DNA from: Collinsella sp. MSK.8.10 | Lineage (GTDB): Bacteria > Actinomycetota > Coriobacteriia > Coriobacteriales > Coriobacteriaceae | Assembly (NCBI RefSeq): GCF_019041915.1 | Contig: NZ_JAHPYF010000001.1 | Coordinates: forward strand, 248,001 to 312,000 | Direction of reading: 5' to 3' | Length of the DNA: 64,000 nucleotides | Shown: positions 27,016 through 35,347 of the stretch, one piece after another | Position numbering within the stretch: the first letter of the stretch is position 1 | Layout: each line of letters begins with the position of its first letter | The notes under the pieces: generated by a model | Database searches by the model: none | Told to the model about the DNA's origin: nothing | What the model saw: the letters and a program-made list of their open reading frames with translations, nothing else | Made by a program: the position numbers and the translations under genes

Positions 27016-27837
27016 CTACAGCAGATGCTCCTCGATAAAGATCGCGATGCCGTCTTTGTCGTTGCTCGCGGTTACAAAGTCGGCGGCGGCACGGGTGGCG
27101 TCGCTGCCGTTTGCCATGGCCACGCCCACGCCGGCGTCAGCCACCATGCAGGTATCGTTGTCCGCATCGCCAAACACGCAGATGTCCTGGAGCTCCATGT
27201 CGTTGAGCTCCGCCACGCGCACAAGGCCGCGCGTCTTGGACACGCGCGGATCCATGAACTCGTAGAGTCGCTGCGTGGTTTGCAGAGCCGCCGCCTTAAC
27301 GGTGTCGTCGGCGAGCGTCGACGCCCGCTCAATCACCCGCGGCATTACCTCGGGCGCCATGGTAAACATCACCTTGGGCTGCGGCTCGCGCAAGAACTCG
27401 GCAAAATCGACCACCTTGTAGGGCACGCCGTCGACGCGCGACAGGTGCTCGACGCACGCGTTGCTCTCGGGCACGTAGAACACGCCGTCTCGGGGACAGA
27501 CGGGCGTTGCCGGAAGGTCCGCCATGTGTTTGCAGATGCGCGCGATGGTCTCGCCCGGCAGCGGATAACTCAGCTCGTTGATGTCGTGCGCGCGGCCGAT
27601 GACCTCGGCGCCACCGCAGCCCACGAGCACGTCCACCAGGCCTTCGATGCCCCAGAGCTCGTACATGGCCTCGGTCGCGTGGGCGTCGCGCCCGGTGCAC
27701 AGGCCAAAGAGCACGCCGCGCTCGCGCAGGGCGCGGATCGCCACCACGGTGCGCGGGGACACCGTGTGCTGGCTCGTGAGCAGCGTGCCGTCGATATCGC
27801 AGAACACGGCTTTGATGTGGCTGAAGGTGGTGTCCAT
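27016..27837 (-). CDS. Cof-type HAD-IIB phosphatase
   Basis: 273 residues. A cytosolic haloacid-dehalogenase-type hydrolase of sugar phosphates or nucleotides. Seen: motif I FCDIDGTLLTS with the nucleophile Asp near residue 13, motif II LCTGRD near 47, and motif IV FGDADNDTCMVADAGVGVAM near 222-241. The cap inserted between motifs II and III marks the IIB (Cof) group. The start follows AGAAAGG. No operon partner indicates the substrate. Confidence 0.88.
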   Translation of the reverse strand: MDTTFSHIKAVFCDIDGTLLTSQHTVSPRTVVAIRALRERGVLFGLCTGRDAHATEAMYELWGIEGLVDVLVGCGGAEVIGRAHDINELSYPLPGETIARICKHMADLPATPVCPRDGVFYVPESNACVEHLSRVDGVPYKVVDFAEFLREPQPKVMFTMAPEVMPRVIERASTLADDTVKAAALQTTQRLYEFMDPRVSKTRGLVRVAELNDMELQDICVFGDADNDTCMVADAGVGVAMANGSDATRAAADFVTASNDKDGIAIFIEEHLL

Positions 27838-27924
27838 GGGGGCCTTTCTAGGTTGTGCGGCGGTGTGGGGTATATTCGTGAACGGCGTACATGGTATACC
27901 AAGGCACAGGCCGTTGGGACCCGA

Positions 27925-27957
27925 TCACCACAAAGGCGTCTGGCCCCTTTGTGGTGG
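27925..27957. repeat. Family B hairpin, copy 3
   Basis: TCACCACAAAGG and CCTTTGTGGTGG flank CGTCTGGCC; one arm position is mismatched. It lies between the divergent ends of the HAD start and the MFS stop, 35 bases from family A copy 2. Confidence 0.85.
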
Positions 27958-27991
27958 CCGGACCCGAAGGGTGTCCCGGCCCGGAGCGCAA

Positions 27992-28052
27992 ACCATCACA
28001 ACATTCGACGTTTTTCGGCAAAATCGCGATTTTCATCGAATGCTGTGATGGT
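27992..28052. repeat. Family A palindrome, copy 2
   Basis: ACCATCACAACATTCGA and TCGAATGCTGTGATGGT are 17-bp arms with one mismatch, with AAAATCGCGATTTT inside. It begins three bases past the MFS stop on the minus strand, so it probably ends that transcript. Confidence 0.9.
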
Positions 28053-28054
28053 TT

Positions 28055-29335
28055 TTACTGCTTTGCGGCACGATCAAAATGCCAGTGGCCAAACAGCAGC
28101 AACGCCGCGGGAACCGCCGTCACGACCATGCCCGCCCCTACGAGCGTCTGCTGCACGCCAAACGTCGCTGCCAGCCACGGGGCAATCGCCAGCGGCGCCA
28201 CGCCGGCAAACATATTGCCAAAGCCCATGACCGAGTTCACGCGACCGAGCTGCTCGAGCGGGGCCGTCGTTTGCACGATCGTGTTGTGGAGCGGGTTGAC
28301 GATGCCCCAAGCTATGCCCAGGGCAATCTGGCCGACGAGGGCTACACCCACGTACGGTGTTCCCACATAGAGCAGGCTTCCCAGGCCCACGGACATGAGC
28401 GCCACGAGCAGCGTTTTGAGGCTGACAAAGCGCGACGGCAAGCGGAGCGCGAGGACGGCGCCCAGCACCGCGCCCACGCCGCAGGCAGACGAGAGCCAGC
28501 CCATCCATTCGACACCGACGCGCAGGACATCGCGGTAGAAGAACGACTCCAGCGGGTCAAAGGCGCCATAGCCAAAGTTCGAAAGAAAGATGATGCAGAA
28601 AAGTAGCGCGAGGACGCTGTTGGTGAAGACTGTCTTGATGCTGGCTGCGAAGGTGGCACGGGCGGACGTGCTGGGTTTGGAGCTTTGTCCCGCACGCTCC
28701 CCTTCCTCTGCCGAATCGGCATCCGCATACCCGGCGACATGGCTGGTCTGCGGCCTAAAGCCCCAACCGACGACGAACGCCAGCACGGTAAAGAGCATCA
28801 TGAGCACGAACACCGCGCGCGACGACGCAGCCGCCGCGACAAAGCCGCCCAGCGTGGGGCCAACGATAATACTCACGTTTGAGAACATGGCGATGGCTGA
28901 GTTGATGTCTTTGAGCTCGACGAGATCATCGGTGAGGTAGGCCGGATAGGATGTGGCAATGGGCTGGGCGAATCCCATCACGAAGCCCAGGAGCACCGCG
29001 CCGAGCAGGACGATGCCGGTCGCGCTGCCAAAGGCGATGATCGCCTCGCCAGTTGCCAGCGTGCCGACGATGCTCAGCAAGAAATGACGGCGCGGGCCCC
29101 AAGCGTCGAGCGCCGCGCCGCCCGCAAAGGACCCAAGAATCACGAAGACGTTCATAAAGAGGACTGCCAGCGATGTCGCGACGACCGAGGCATCGTCCGC
29201 ATAGGTGAGCGTTCCGATGACGCCGATAAAGTAGCTGGTCTGAAAACCGGTGTAGATGAGAAAACGCATCGCCACCAGGCGCTTGGCCTGCACGGACAGC
29301 GATGATTGAGGCTTTGAGAGAAGAGATGCGAGCAT
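28055..29335 (-). CDS. MFS transporter
   Basis: 426 residues with twelve predicted membrane segments in two halves, split by a charged loop near 195-220. No substrate-specific motif is clear; the general shape (drug/metabolite MFS such as enterobactin or macrolide exporters) is all that can be said. The ATG at 29335 is preferred over two earlier in-frame ATGs because AAGGAG lies five bases ahead of it. The gene stands alone, with a family A palindrome immediately after its stop. Confidence 0.85.
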   Translation of the reverse strand: MLASLLSKPQSSLSVQAKRLVAMRFLIYTGFQTSYFIGVIGTLTYADDASVVATSLAVLFMNVFVILGSFAGGAALDAWGPRRHFLLSIVGTLATGEAIIAFGSATGIVLLGAVLLGFVMGFAQPIATSYPAYLTDDLVELKDINSAIAMFSNVSIIVGPTLGGFVAAAASSRAVFVLMMLFTVLAFVVGWGFRPQTSHVAGYADADSAEEGERAGQSSKPSTSARATFAASIKTVFTNSVLALLFCIIFLSNFGYGAFDPLESFFYRDVLRVGVEWMGWLSSACGVGAVLGAVLALRLPSRFVSLKTLLVALMSVGLGSLLYVGTPYVGVALVGQIALGIAWGIVNPLHNTIVQTTAPLEQLGRVNSVMGFGNMFAGVAPLAIAPWLAATFGVQQTLVGAGMVVTAVPAALLLFGHWHFDRAAKQ

Positions 29336-29509
29336 GGAGACTCCTTGTTTCATACGAATACGGGCGGTGGGCATTCGCCACCGCCTGTCAAATCAATCTA
29401 TCCGCATGAAACATTAAGGACGCATCAGGACCCTTCTCCCCGTTTTTCGCCCGTCATGAACTACTTGGTAGATTGTAAGGCATGTCCCACACATCTACTA
29501 AAGCAAAAA

Positions 29510-29537
29510 CCACCACAAAGGTGCCCCTTTGTGGTGG
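29510..29537. repeat. Family B hairpin, copy 4 (short loop)
   Basis: CCACCACAAAGG and CCTTTGTGGTGG flank only TGCC. The arms are identical to copy 2, but the loop is shorter than in the other copies. It lies between the MFS start and the moaC-mobB stop. Confidence 0.88.
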
Positions 29538-29561
29538 AAGTGACGTTTGCCCAGATAAAAC

Positions 29562-29598
29562 CTGCCAAAATAAACCTGTCCCTTTTTGGCAGGTTTTA
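29562..29598 (-). terminator. Terminator after moaC-mobB (family E repeat, copy 1)
   Basis: AAAACCTGCCAAAA and TTTTGGCAGGTTTT form a perfect 14-bp stem that overlaps the stop codon. The loop carries GGGACAGG. A diverged copy lies at 61783-61825. Confidence 0.75.
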
Positions 29599-30900
29599 GG
29601 CCAGATGATCTTGGATGAGGTCGCAGATGGCTCGGGCGTCGTTGATGTTGATGGCTCGGGTCGCAAAGCCGGCGTCGAAGGCCTGACGCGCCAGGGCTTC
29701 GTTGCAGGCAAGGGCCAGCGTGTGACCGTCGACCAGGTCGAGCGAGCTCTTGCCGCGCAGACGGTCGACACCGGAGCGCGCGACCACGATGTTGTCGAAG
29801 CCCTCGGTCTTGTAGCCTTCGATAATCACCACGTCGACATCGTTGTAGCGCGACAGCAGCTCACGCGCGGGCATCTCGTCCTCCTCGCGCGTGTCGGCGT
29901 ACTCCGCCCAGCGCGTGGCGCAGATGAGGCCCACGTGCTTGGATCCGGCTTGGTGATGGCGCCACGTATCCTTAGCAGGCACATCGATATCAAAGCCGTG
30001 GTGCCCGTGGTGCTTGAGCGAACCCACGCGCAGGCCGCGGCGGGTGAGCTCGGCAATGACCTTCTCGACGAGCGTGGTCTTGCCCGAGTTTTGGTAGCCG
30101 ATAAACGCGATCGCGGGGACGGCCGGTGCCGGAGCTGCGGACGCGGCGGCGACGGGTGCGCTTGCGGGCGCGGCACCGTCAGCGGCCACGGCCTCAACAG
30201 CAGCGGCCTGACGCTCTGCACGATCCCACACGCCCGAGCGGCCGCCCTCCTTGTGCAGCAGGCGCACGTCGACGATCTCCATGCCGCGATCGACCGCCTT
30301 GCACATGTCATAGATGGTCAGGCACGCGGCACTCGCTCCAGTCAGGGCCTCCATCTCGATACCCGTCTTGCCCGTCACGCCGGCCGTAACCAGTACGTGA
30401 AAGCCAACCTGCCCGTCCGCGCGCGCCGGCGCCCAGCCCTCGGGCACGTCCTCGGCCGGCGTCCCCGCCGCAGCGATGGGCGCAATGTCGCACTTGCTCT
30501 TGGTAATGAGCAGCGGATGGCACATGGGAATGATATCGCTCGTGCGTTTGATGGCCATGATGCCCGCCACGCGCGCGCAGGCGAGCACATCGCCCTTTTT
30601 GGCGCGGTCCTGCAGCACCATGGCCTGCGTCTCGGGGTGCATGAGGATGGTGCCCTCGGCGATGGCGATGCGATGGGTCTCGGCCTTGTCGGACACGTCG
30701 ACCATGCGAACCTCGCCCTTGGCATCCACGTGCGTCAGCTCGTCGCGACGGGCGTCGCGGGCGGGCTCGGTGGCAGCGCTGGTAGTCGGCTGCACGGACG
30801 TGTCGGCGTTGCCAGTATTAGCCGCGACTGAGGCTTTATGGGCAGACATCGCGGCCCTGCGAGCGGCCTTGGTGGCATCGGCGTACCTGCTCTTGGCCAT
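29596..30900 (-). CDS. MoaC-MobB fusion, molybdenum cofactor synthesis
   Basis: 434 residues. The N-terminal part (45-215) is MoaC, cyclic pyranopterin monophosphate synthase: HVDAKGEVRMVDVSDK near 56, IIPMCHPL near 124 and MEALTGASAACLTIYDMCK near 183. An Ala-rich linker (240-275) leads to MobB (280-434), a GTP-binding adaptor for guanylation: the P-loop GYQNSGKTTL near 282 and the family SLKHHGHHGFDID near 312. Normally these are separate genes acting at first and last steps. The ATG at 30900 follows GGAGG. It lies four bases downstream of moaA. Confidence 0.92.
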   Translation of the reverse strand: MAKSRYADATKAARRAAMSAHKASVAANTGNADTSVQPTTSAATEPARDARRDELTHVDAKGEVRMVDVSDKAETHRIAIAEGTILMHPETQAMVLQDRAKKGDVLACARVAGIMAIKRTSDIIPMCHPLLITKSKCDIAPIAAAGTPAEDVPEGWAPARADGQVGFHVLVTAGVTGKTGIEMEALTGASAACLTIYDMCKAVDRGMEIVDVRLLHKEGGRSGVWDRAERQAAAVEAVAADGAAPASAPVAAASAAPAPAVPAIAFIGYQNSGKTTLVEKVIAELTRRGLRVGSLKHHGHHGFDIDVPAKDTWRHHQAGSKHVGLICATRWAEYADTREEDEMPARELLSRYNDVDVVIIEGYKTEGFDNIVVARSGVDRLRGKSSLDLVDGHTLALACNEALARQAFDAGFATRAININDARAICDLIQDHLA

Positions 30901-30904
30901 ATGA

Positions 30905-31960
30905 TCATCCTCCGATTTGGGACATAAATCGTTGCGTGCCCTCAATTATCGCGTGTTCCTGCGGTTTGTGGGCCACGGCATCGCGCCAAATCGAAAGTAC
31001 CTGCATATCATCACCACGGCGCAGCGCCTCACGCACCGAATACTCGGCATCGCTAAACAGGCACGGACGCACGTTGCCGTCTGCCGTCAGACGCAGACGG
31101 TTGCAGTTCGCGCAAAAATGATTGGACATGGCGCTAATAAAGCCGACCGTTCCCGCCGCGCCCGGAAAGTGCCAATAGCGCGCAGGGCCCGCGCCGGCAG
31201 GAGCGTCGTTGATGCCGAGCGGCTCGAGCTCGCCCAGTCCCGCCGCGGCGGCCCCGGCATTGATGCGCGCCCGCAGCTCGTCGCTCGGCACGGTATCGCT
31301 CGCGTCCCACAGCTCGGGATTGAGCGCGGGCGCATGCGGGTCCACAGCGCAATGCGAGCTCGTGTGTTCGTCGCCAATGGGCATGTATTCGATAAAGCGC
31401 AGGTGGATGGGGCGGTCGAGCGTGAGCCGCGCGAGGGCCGTCACATCCTGGTTGAGCCGGCGCACAACAACACAGTTGACCTTAACGGGCTCAAAGCCCC
31501 AAGCCAGCGCCGCGTCGATGCCAGCCATGGTCTGCTCGAGTCGGCCCAGGCGCGTGATCTTTCCAAAGAGCGTAGGATCGAGCGTGTCGAGCGAAATGTT
31601 GACGCGGTTAAGCCCGGCATCCTTGAGCTGCGGTGCCAGCTTGGGCAGCAGGGCGCCGTTGGTGGTGAGCGAGATGTCCTCGATCTGCGGAATCGCGCGG
31701 ATGTCGCGAATGAGCGGGATGATGCGGCGGCTGACCAGCGGCTCGCCGCCCGTCAGGCGCACGCGGCGAATACCCTCCCCCGCCACCAGGCGCACAAAGC
31801 GGGCGATTTCCTCGGCGCTGAGCAGCTCGTCGTGCGCGCGGGGCGCCACGCCATCGGCCGGCATGCAATAGATGCAGCGGAAATTGCACTTGTCGGTAAC
31901 GGCAATGCGCAGGTAGTTGATATCGCGGCCAAAGCCGTCATGTTGCACGTGCCCGTCCAC
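30905..31960 (-). CDS. moaA: GTP 3',8-cyclase (MoaA)
   Basis: 351 residues. A radical-SAM enzyme that rearranges GTP in the first step of molybdenum cofactor synthesis. Seen: the SAM cluster CNFRCIYC near residue 24, the GGEP motif RLTGGEPL near 69, and the second, substrate-binding cluster CANCNRLRLTADGNVRPC near 282. The tail ends in GG, as required for MoaA function in the family. The start is a GTG at 31960 behind GGGGAGGG. With the fused moaC-mobB it forms a compact operon; moaB, moaD, moaE and moeA are not in the window. Confidence 0.95.
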   Translation of the reverse strand: MDGHVQHDGFGRDINYLRIAVTDKCNFRCIYCMPADGVAPRAHDELLSAEEIARFVRLVAGEGIRRVRLTGGEPLVSRRIIPLIRDIRAIPQIEDISLTTNGALLPKLAPQLKDAGLNRVNISLDTLDPTLFGKITRLGRLEQTMAGIDAALAWGFEPVKVNCVVVRRLNQDVTALARLTLDRPIHLRFIEYMPIGDEHTSSHCAVDPHAPALNPELWDASDTVPSDELRARINAGAAAAGLGELEPLGINDAPAGAGPARYWHFPGAAGTVGFISAMSNHFCANCNRLRLTADGNVRPCLFSDAEYSVREALRRGDDMQVLSIWRDAVAHKPQEHAIIEGTQRFMSQIGG

Positions 31961-32094
31961 GCGGCCCTCCCCTCACACGGCGTTTTATTCTTCGGAAAAC
32001 ATAATACCCCACGCGAGAATCATGCCGACACCCGTACGACAGGACAGGTCGCTTCGAGCAAAACGGTCTTTCCAAGCCCATCCTCAACATACAA

Positions 32095-32155
32095 ACCATC
32101 ACAACATTCGATGCTTTTCCCGTTTTTAGCGAAAAACGTCGAATGTTGTGATGGT
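32095..32155. repeat. Family A palindrome, copy 3
   Basis: The 17-bp arms ACCATCACAACATTCGA and TCGAATGTTGTGATGGT are perfect. The core differs from copies 1 and 2 (CCCGTTTTTAGCGAAAAACG). It lies 41 bases past the stop of the nuclease-like gene. Confidence 0.92.
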
Positions 32156-32195
32156 CTGCCTGCCCACGGTACCCCGTAGAAGGACCAAAACACCC

Positions 32196-33233
32196 CTAAA
32201 GGCCACCGTCCCAGTGCCGAATCACGAATTCTCGCAGGTCGTTCTGACGTTTCTGGAATGTCTCGCTTCGGTCGCACTTGAGGCCCATAGCGAGCGCGAT
32301 GGCGTTCATCGCCCGGTGCAATTGCAGCTGGTGGGCAAACTGAGTCCCGGTGAGGACGATCATCCTAAAGCCCAGCGCGCTCAGCACGGTCATACGCTCC
32401 GCATCCGACGCGCTGCGCTGTTTATCAAGATGGTCCGAACCGTTGTATTCAATCCCCGTACCGCTTGCAGGCGCATATACGTCAATCTCAAAATACCCGG
32501 CCTTAGCGAGATACTTGAACTCGTTGGGAACATCGACCCGATGGTTGAGCTCGACCTTGGCGTATCCAAGCCCTCCTTGAGAACGTTTTGCTACGACCAT
32601 GATTGCGGTGGCCGTCTCCATGGGCGACCGCGCGCCATCGTGTACGCGCTTGAGCGCGGCGGCCGCGCGTATAGCCCCCTGACGAGATCGGTTCTCATTG
32701 CAATAGGCAATCAAGTCGGCAACGGTATACCTCTGCCCCATCTCGATATAATCGCCTGTCGACAGATGATTCAAATGGTATCGGGCGCAGATTTCGTAGC
32801 CATATTCCAGCTGCTCGGGTTCGCTCATCCACGAACCCGCTTGGACAAAGCACATGGCCTCATCAACCACCAGAAGGCCCTCTGCCACCTCGATAAGATG
32901 GCCTGGAGGTACCGGCGCTCCAAACACGTGGCACCTAAATCCAGCCGGCGTCGAGCGCTCAAAATCGAAGTTGACGAGCGCGTCGATATGATCGAGCTCT
33001 TCTCGTGGAATACCGAGCGAAACCAGATAGTCGGCAACGATCCCAACTGCCGTTGAAGCCCTCAGCCCTTTGGCATCAAGTCCCAATTTGGGCAGGCTCG
33101 CGGTCGGCTCCGCCTCGTTAGCAAGCGAGTCCTCATCGTATAGGCTGCTTGCTCGCGAGAGCGGCTCGGACGGGCGCGCCACGTTGTGGTACAGCCAGGC
33201 AGTCTTATGGGACAGGACGATCGGCAGGTCCAT
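32196..33233 (-). CDS. Unknown protein with a C-terminal nuclease-like (DUF559/PD-(D/E)XK-type) region
   Basis: 345 residues. No family is firmly recognised. The C-terminal part reads YFEIDVYAP near 243, GIEYNGSDHL near 256, then AERMTVLSALGFRMIVLT near 274, a spacing like the Vsr/DUF559 group of PD-(D/E)XK nuclease folds (inference). The N-terminal part resembles the wing-type regions found in AbiEi-like proteins only loosely. The ATG at 33233 follows GGAGGG. Family A palindromes lie on both sides of the gene (32095 and 33337), the only gene so framed here. Confidence 0.65.
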   Translation of the reverse strand: MDLPIVLSHKTAWLYHNVARPSEPLSRASSLYDEDSLANEAEPTASLPKLGLDAKGLRASTAVGIVADYLVSLGIPREELDHIDALVNFDFERSTPAGFRCHVFGAPVPPGHLIEVAEGLLVVDEAMCFVQAGSWMSEPEQLEYGYEICARYHLNHLSTGDYIEMGQRYTVADLIAYCNENRSRQGAIRAAAALKRVHDGARSPMETATAIMVVAKRSQGGLGYAKVELNHRVDVPNEFKYLAKAGYFEIDVYAPASGTGIEYNGSDHLDKQRSASDAERMTVLSALGFRMIVLTGTQFAHQLQLHRAMNAIALAMGLKCDRSETFQKRQNDLREFVIRHWDGGL

Positions 33234-33336
33234 GAGCCCTCCAATGGAGTCGGATAACCAACCTTATTCCCCTGCTCACGGGTTCGCACACCTTCGTGCG
33301 CAAGAAAGCGATTCCACCCGGTCGAGTGGCAGAAAA

Positions 33337-33397
33337 ACCATCACAACATTCGATGCATTTCCCGATTTTGGCAAAAAGCGTCGAATGTTGTGATGGT
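33337..33397. repeat. Family A palindrome, copy 4
   Basis: Perfect 17-bp arms ACCATCACAACATTCGA and TCGAATGTTGTGATGGT, with core TGCATTTCCCGATTTTGGCA. It lies between the nuclease-like gene and the end of the ABC exporter operon, about 50 bases past its stop. Confidence 0.92.
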
Positions 33398-33448
33398 TTG
33401 AGGCGAGGTGAGGGGCACGGAGGGATCAAAGCATCGTGCTCGAACGGG

Positions 33449-35347
33449 TTAATCCAGCTCTTTTAAGCCATGCGCCAGCTGCCAGTACTCGCCGTGCTGG
33501 GCGAGCAACTCTTCGTGCGTGCCGCGCTCGATGATGCGGCCGTGTTCGAGGACCATGATGGCGTCGGCGTCGCGGACGGTGGACAGGCGGTGCGCGATCA
33601 TAAAGGTGGTGCGTCCGCGCATGATGCGGTCCATACCGCGTTCGATGAGCTTTTCGGTACGCGTGTCAATGGAGCTCGTGGCCTCGTCCAGGATGAGCAC
33701 CGGCGGATCGGCGACGGCCACGCGCGCGATGGCGAGCAGCTGACGCTGACCCTGCGACAGGTTGGCGCCGTCGGCCGTGACCGGTGTGTCGTAGCCCCGC
33801 GGCAGGCGGCGGATAAACGAGTCGGCGCAGGCGGCCTCGGCAGCGGCGCGCACCTCCTCGTCGGTCGCGTCGAGCTTGCCAAAGCGGATGTTCTGCGCAA
33901 TGGTGCCGCTAAACAGGTGCGTGTCCTGCAGCACAATGCCAAGCGACCCGCGCAGGCTGGCCTTGGCAATGTGCTTGACGTCGATGCCGTCGTACGTGAT
34001 CTCGCCGTCATCGACCTCGTAGAAGCGGTTGATGAGGTTGGTAATGGTCGTCTTGCCGGCGCCCGTGGAGCCCACAAACGCAATCTTTTGCCCCGGCTTG
34101 GCAAACAGGTTGAGGTCCGTGAGCACGCGGGCGCCCGGCACGTAGGAAAAGTCCACGGCATGGAAGCGCACGTCGCCGGCAAGCGAAACCAAGCCGCACG
34201 TGAGCTCGGTGCCGTCGGCAGCCACCGCGCGACCCGACTCATCAACGGCAGCCACGTCATGCAGATGCCCGTACGCGCCCACGCCCTGGCCCTCGGGAAT
34301 CTTCCACGCCCACGCGGCGTCGCCCGTCTGCACCAGCTCCACGCAGCCCTCGTCCACCTCGGGCTTAAGGTCCATAGCCGCAAACAGGCGCTCGGCACCG
34401 GCCAACGCGTTGAGCAAGAAGTTGCCGAGCTGCGTAAACTGGTTGATGGGCATGGCGGCTTGGCGCACAAAGACCAGGTAGCTTGCAAGCGCACCCACGT
34501 CGGCCAGGCCCTTGATGCAGAGCATGCCGCCCGCCACGGCGACGATGGCATAGTTGACGTAGCCAATCACGACGGTCATGGGCACCATGGAGTTGGCATA
34601 GCTCACGGCGGCGGTGCCGGTGCGGCGAAGCTCGTCGTTGCGGCAGGTGAAGCCGGTGACATTCACTGCCTCGCGGTTAAAGACCTTGATGACCTTTTGG
34701 CCCGAGACCATCTCTTCGATATATCCGTCCAGGTCGCCAAGCGATGCCTGCTGGGCGGCAAAGAAGCGCTTAGAGCGCGCGCCCGAGTAGCGCGCATATA
34801 GCACAATGGCCGCATCGCACACGAGCGTGATAATCGTGAGCTGCCAGTTAAGGATGATGAGCATGGCCGTGGTGCCCACAACCTGAATGGCGGCCTGAAT
34901 CACGTTGGCAAAGCTGTTGTTAAGCGCCTCGGAGACGGTGTCGACATCGTTGGTGAAAAAGCTCATGATGTCGCCCGAGCGCGTGCTGTCAAAATAACTG
35001 AGCGGCAGCGTCTGGATGTGTGCGAACAGATCGCGGCGAATATCGGACACCACGCGTTGGGCCGCGCGCACCATGATCTGCGAGTAGCCCAGGGCCGAAA
35101 GCACGCCCGCGGCGTAGATGATCGCCGTCAGGATGACCTGCTTGGCGAGCAGTTCCTCCCCGCCCGTAGCCAAACCGTTAACGATGGGGCGCACCATGTA
35201 GGTGCCGGCGAGGCTCGCGATGGCGGCGACGGAGGCGAGCACGCCCACCGCGAGCAACGAGAACTTGGCGTGCCCCATGTAGGAGAGCAAGCGACGCACC
35301 GTGCGCTTGAGGTCGGCCGGGCGTGCTTGGGCTGCGGTCTTAGGCAT
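33449..35347 (-). CDS. Heterodimeric ABC exporter, canonical subunit
   Basis: 632 residues. The frame stays open for 224 codons upstream, but that part is antisense-like shadow inside the partner gene; the ATG at 35347 overlaps the partner stop by eight bases. Seen: membrane domain (residues 25-320), Walker A GSTGAGKTT near 429, signature LSQGQRQLL near 531 and Walker B LILDEATSSID near 550 with the catalytic Glu present. An unusual insert of about 60 residues (350-405) joins the membrane and ATPase parts. Probably a multidrug or peptide exporter. Confidence 0.9.
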   Translation of the reverse strand: MPKTAAQARPADLKRTVRRLLSYMGHAKFSLLAVGVLASVAAIASLAGTYMVRPIVNGLATGGEELLAKQVILTAIIYAAGVLSALGYSQIMVRAAQRVVSDIRRDLFAHIQTLPLSYFDSTRSGDIMSFFTNDVDTVSEALNNSFANVIQAAIQVVGTTAMLIILNWQLTIITLVCDAAIVLYARYSGARSKRFFAAQQASLGDLDGYIEEMVSGQKVIKVFNREAVNVTGFTCRNDELRRTGTAAVSYANSMVPMTVVIGYVNYAIVAVAGGMLCIKGLADVGALASYLVFVRQAAMPINQFTQLGNFLLNALAGAERLFAAMDLKPEVDEGCVELVQTGDAAWAWKIPEGQGVGAYGHLHDVAAVDESGRAVAADGTELTCGLVSLAGDVRFHAVDFSYVPGARVLTDLNLFAKPGQKIAFVGSTGAGKTTITNLINRFYEVDDGEITYDGIDVKHIAKASLRGSLGIVLQDTHLFSGTIAQNIRFGKLDATDEEVRAAAEAACADSFIRRLPRGYDTPVTADGANLSQGQRQLLAIARVAVADPPVLILDEATSSIDTRTEKLIERGMDRIMRGRTTFMIAHRLSTVRDADAIMVLEHGRIIERGTHEELLAQHGEYWQLAHGLKELD

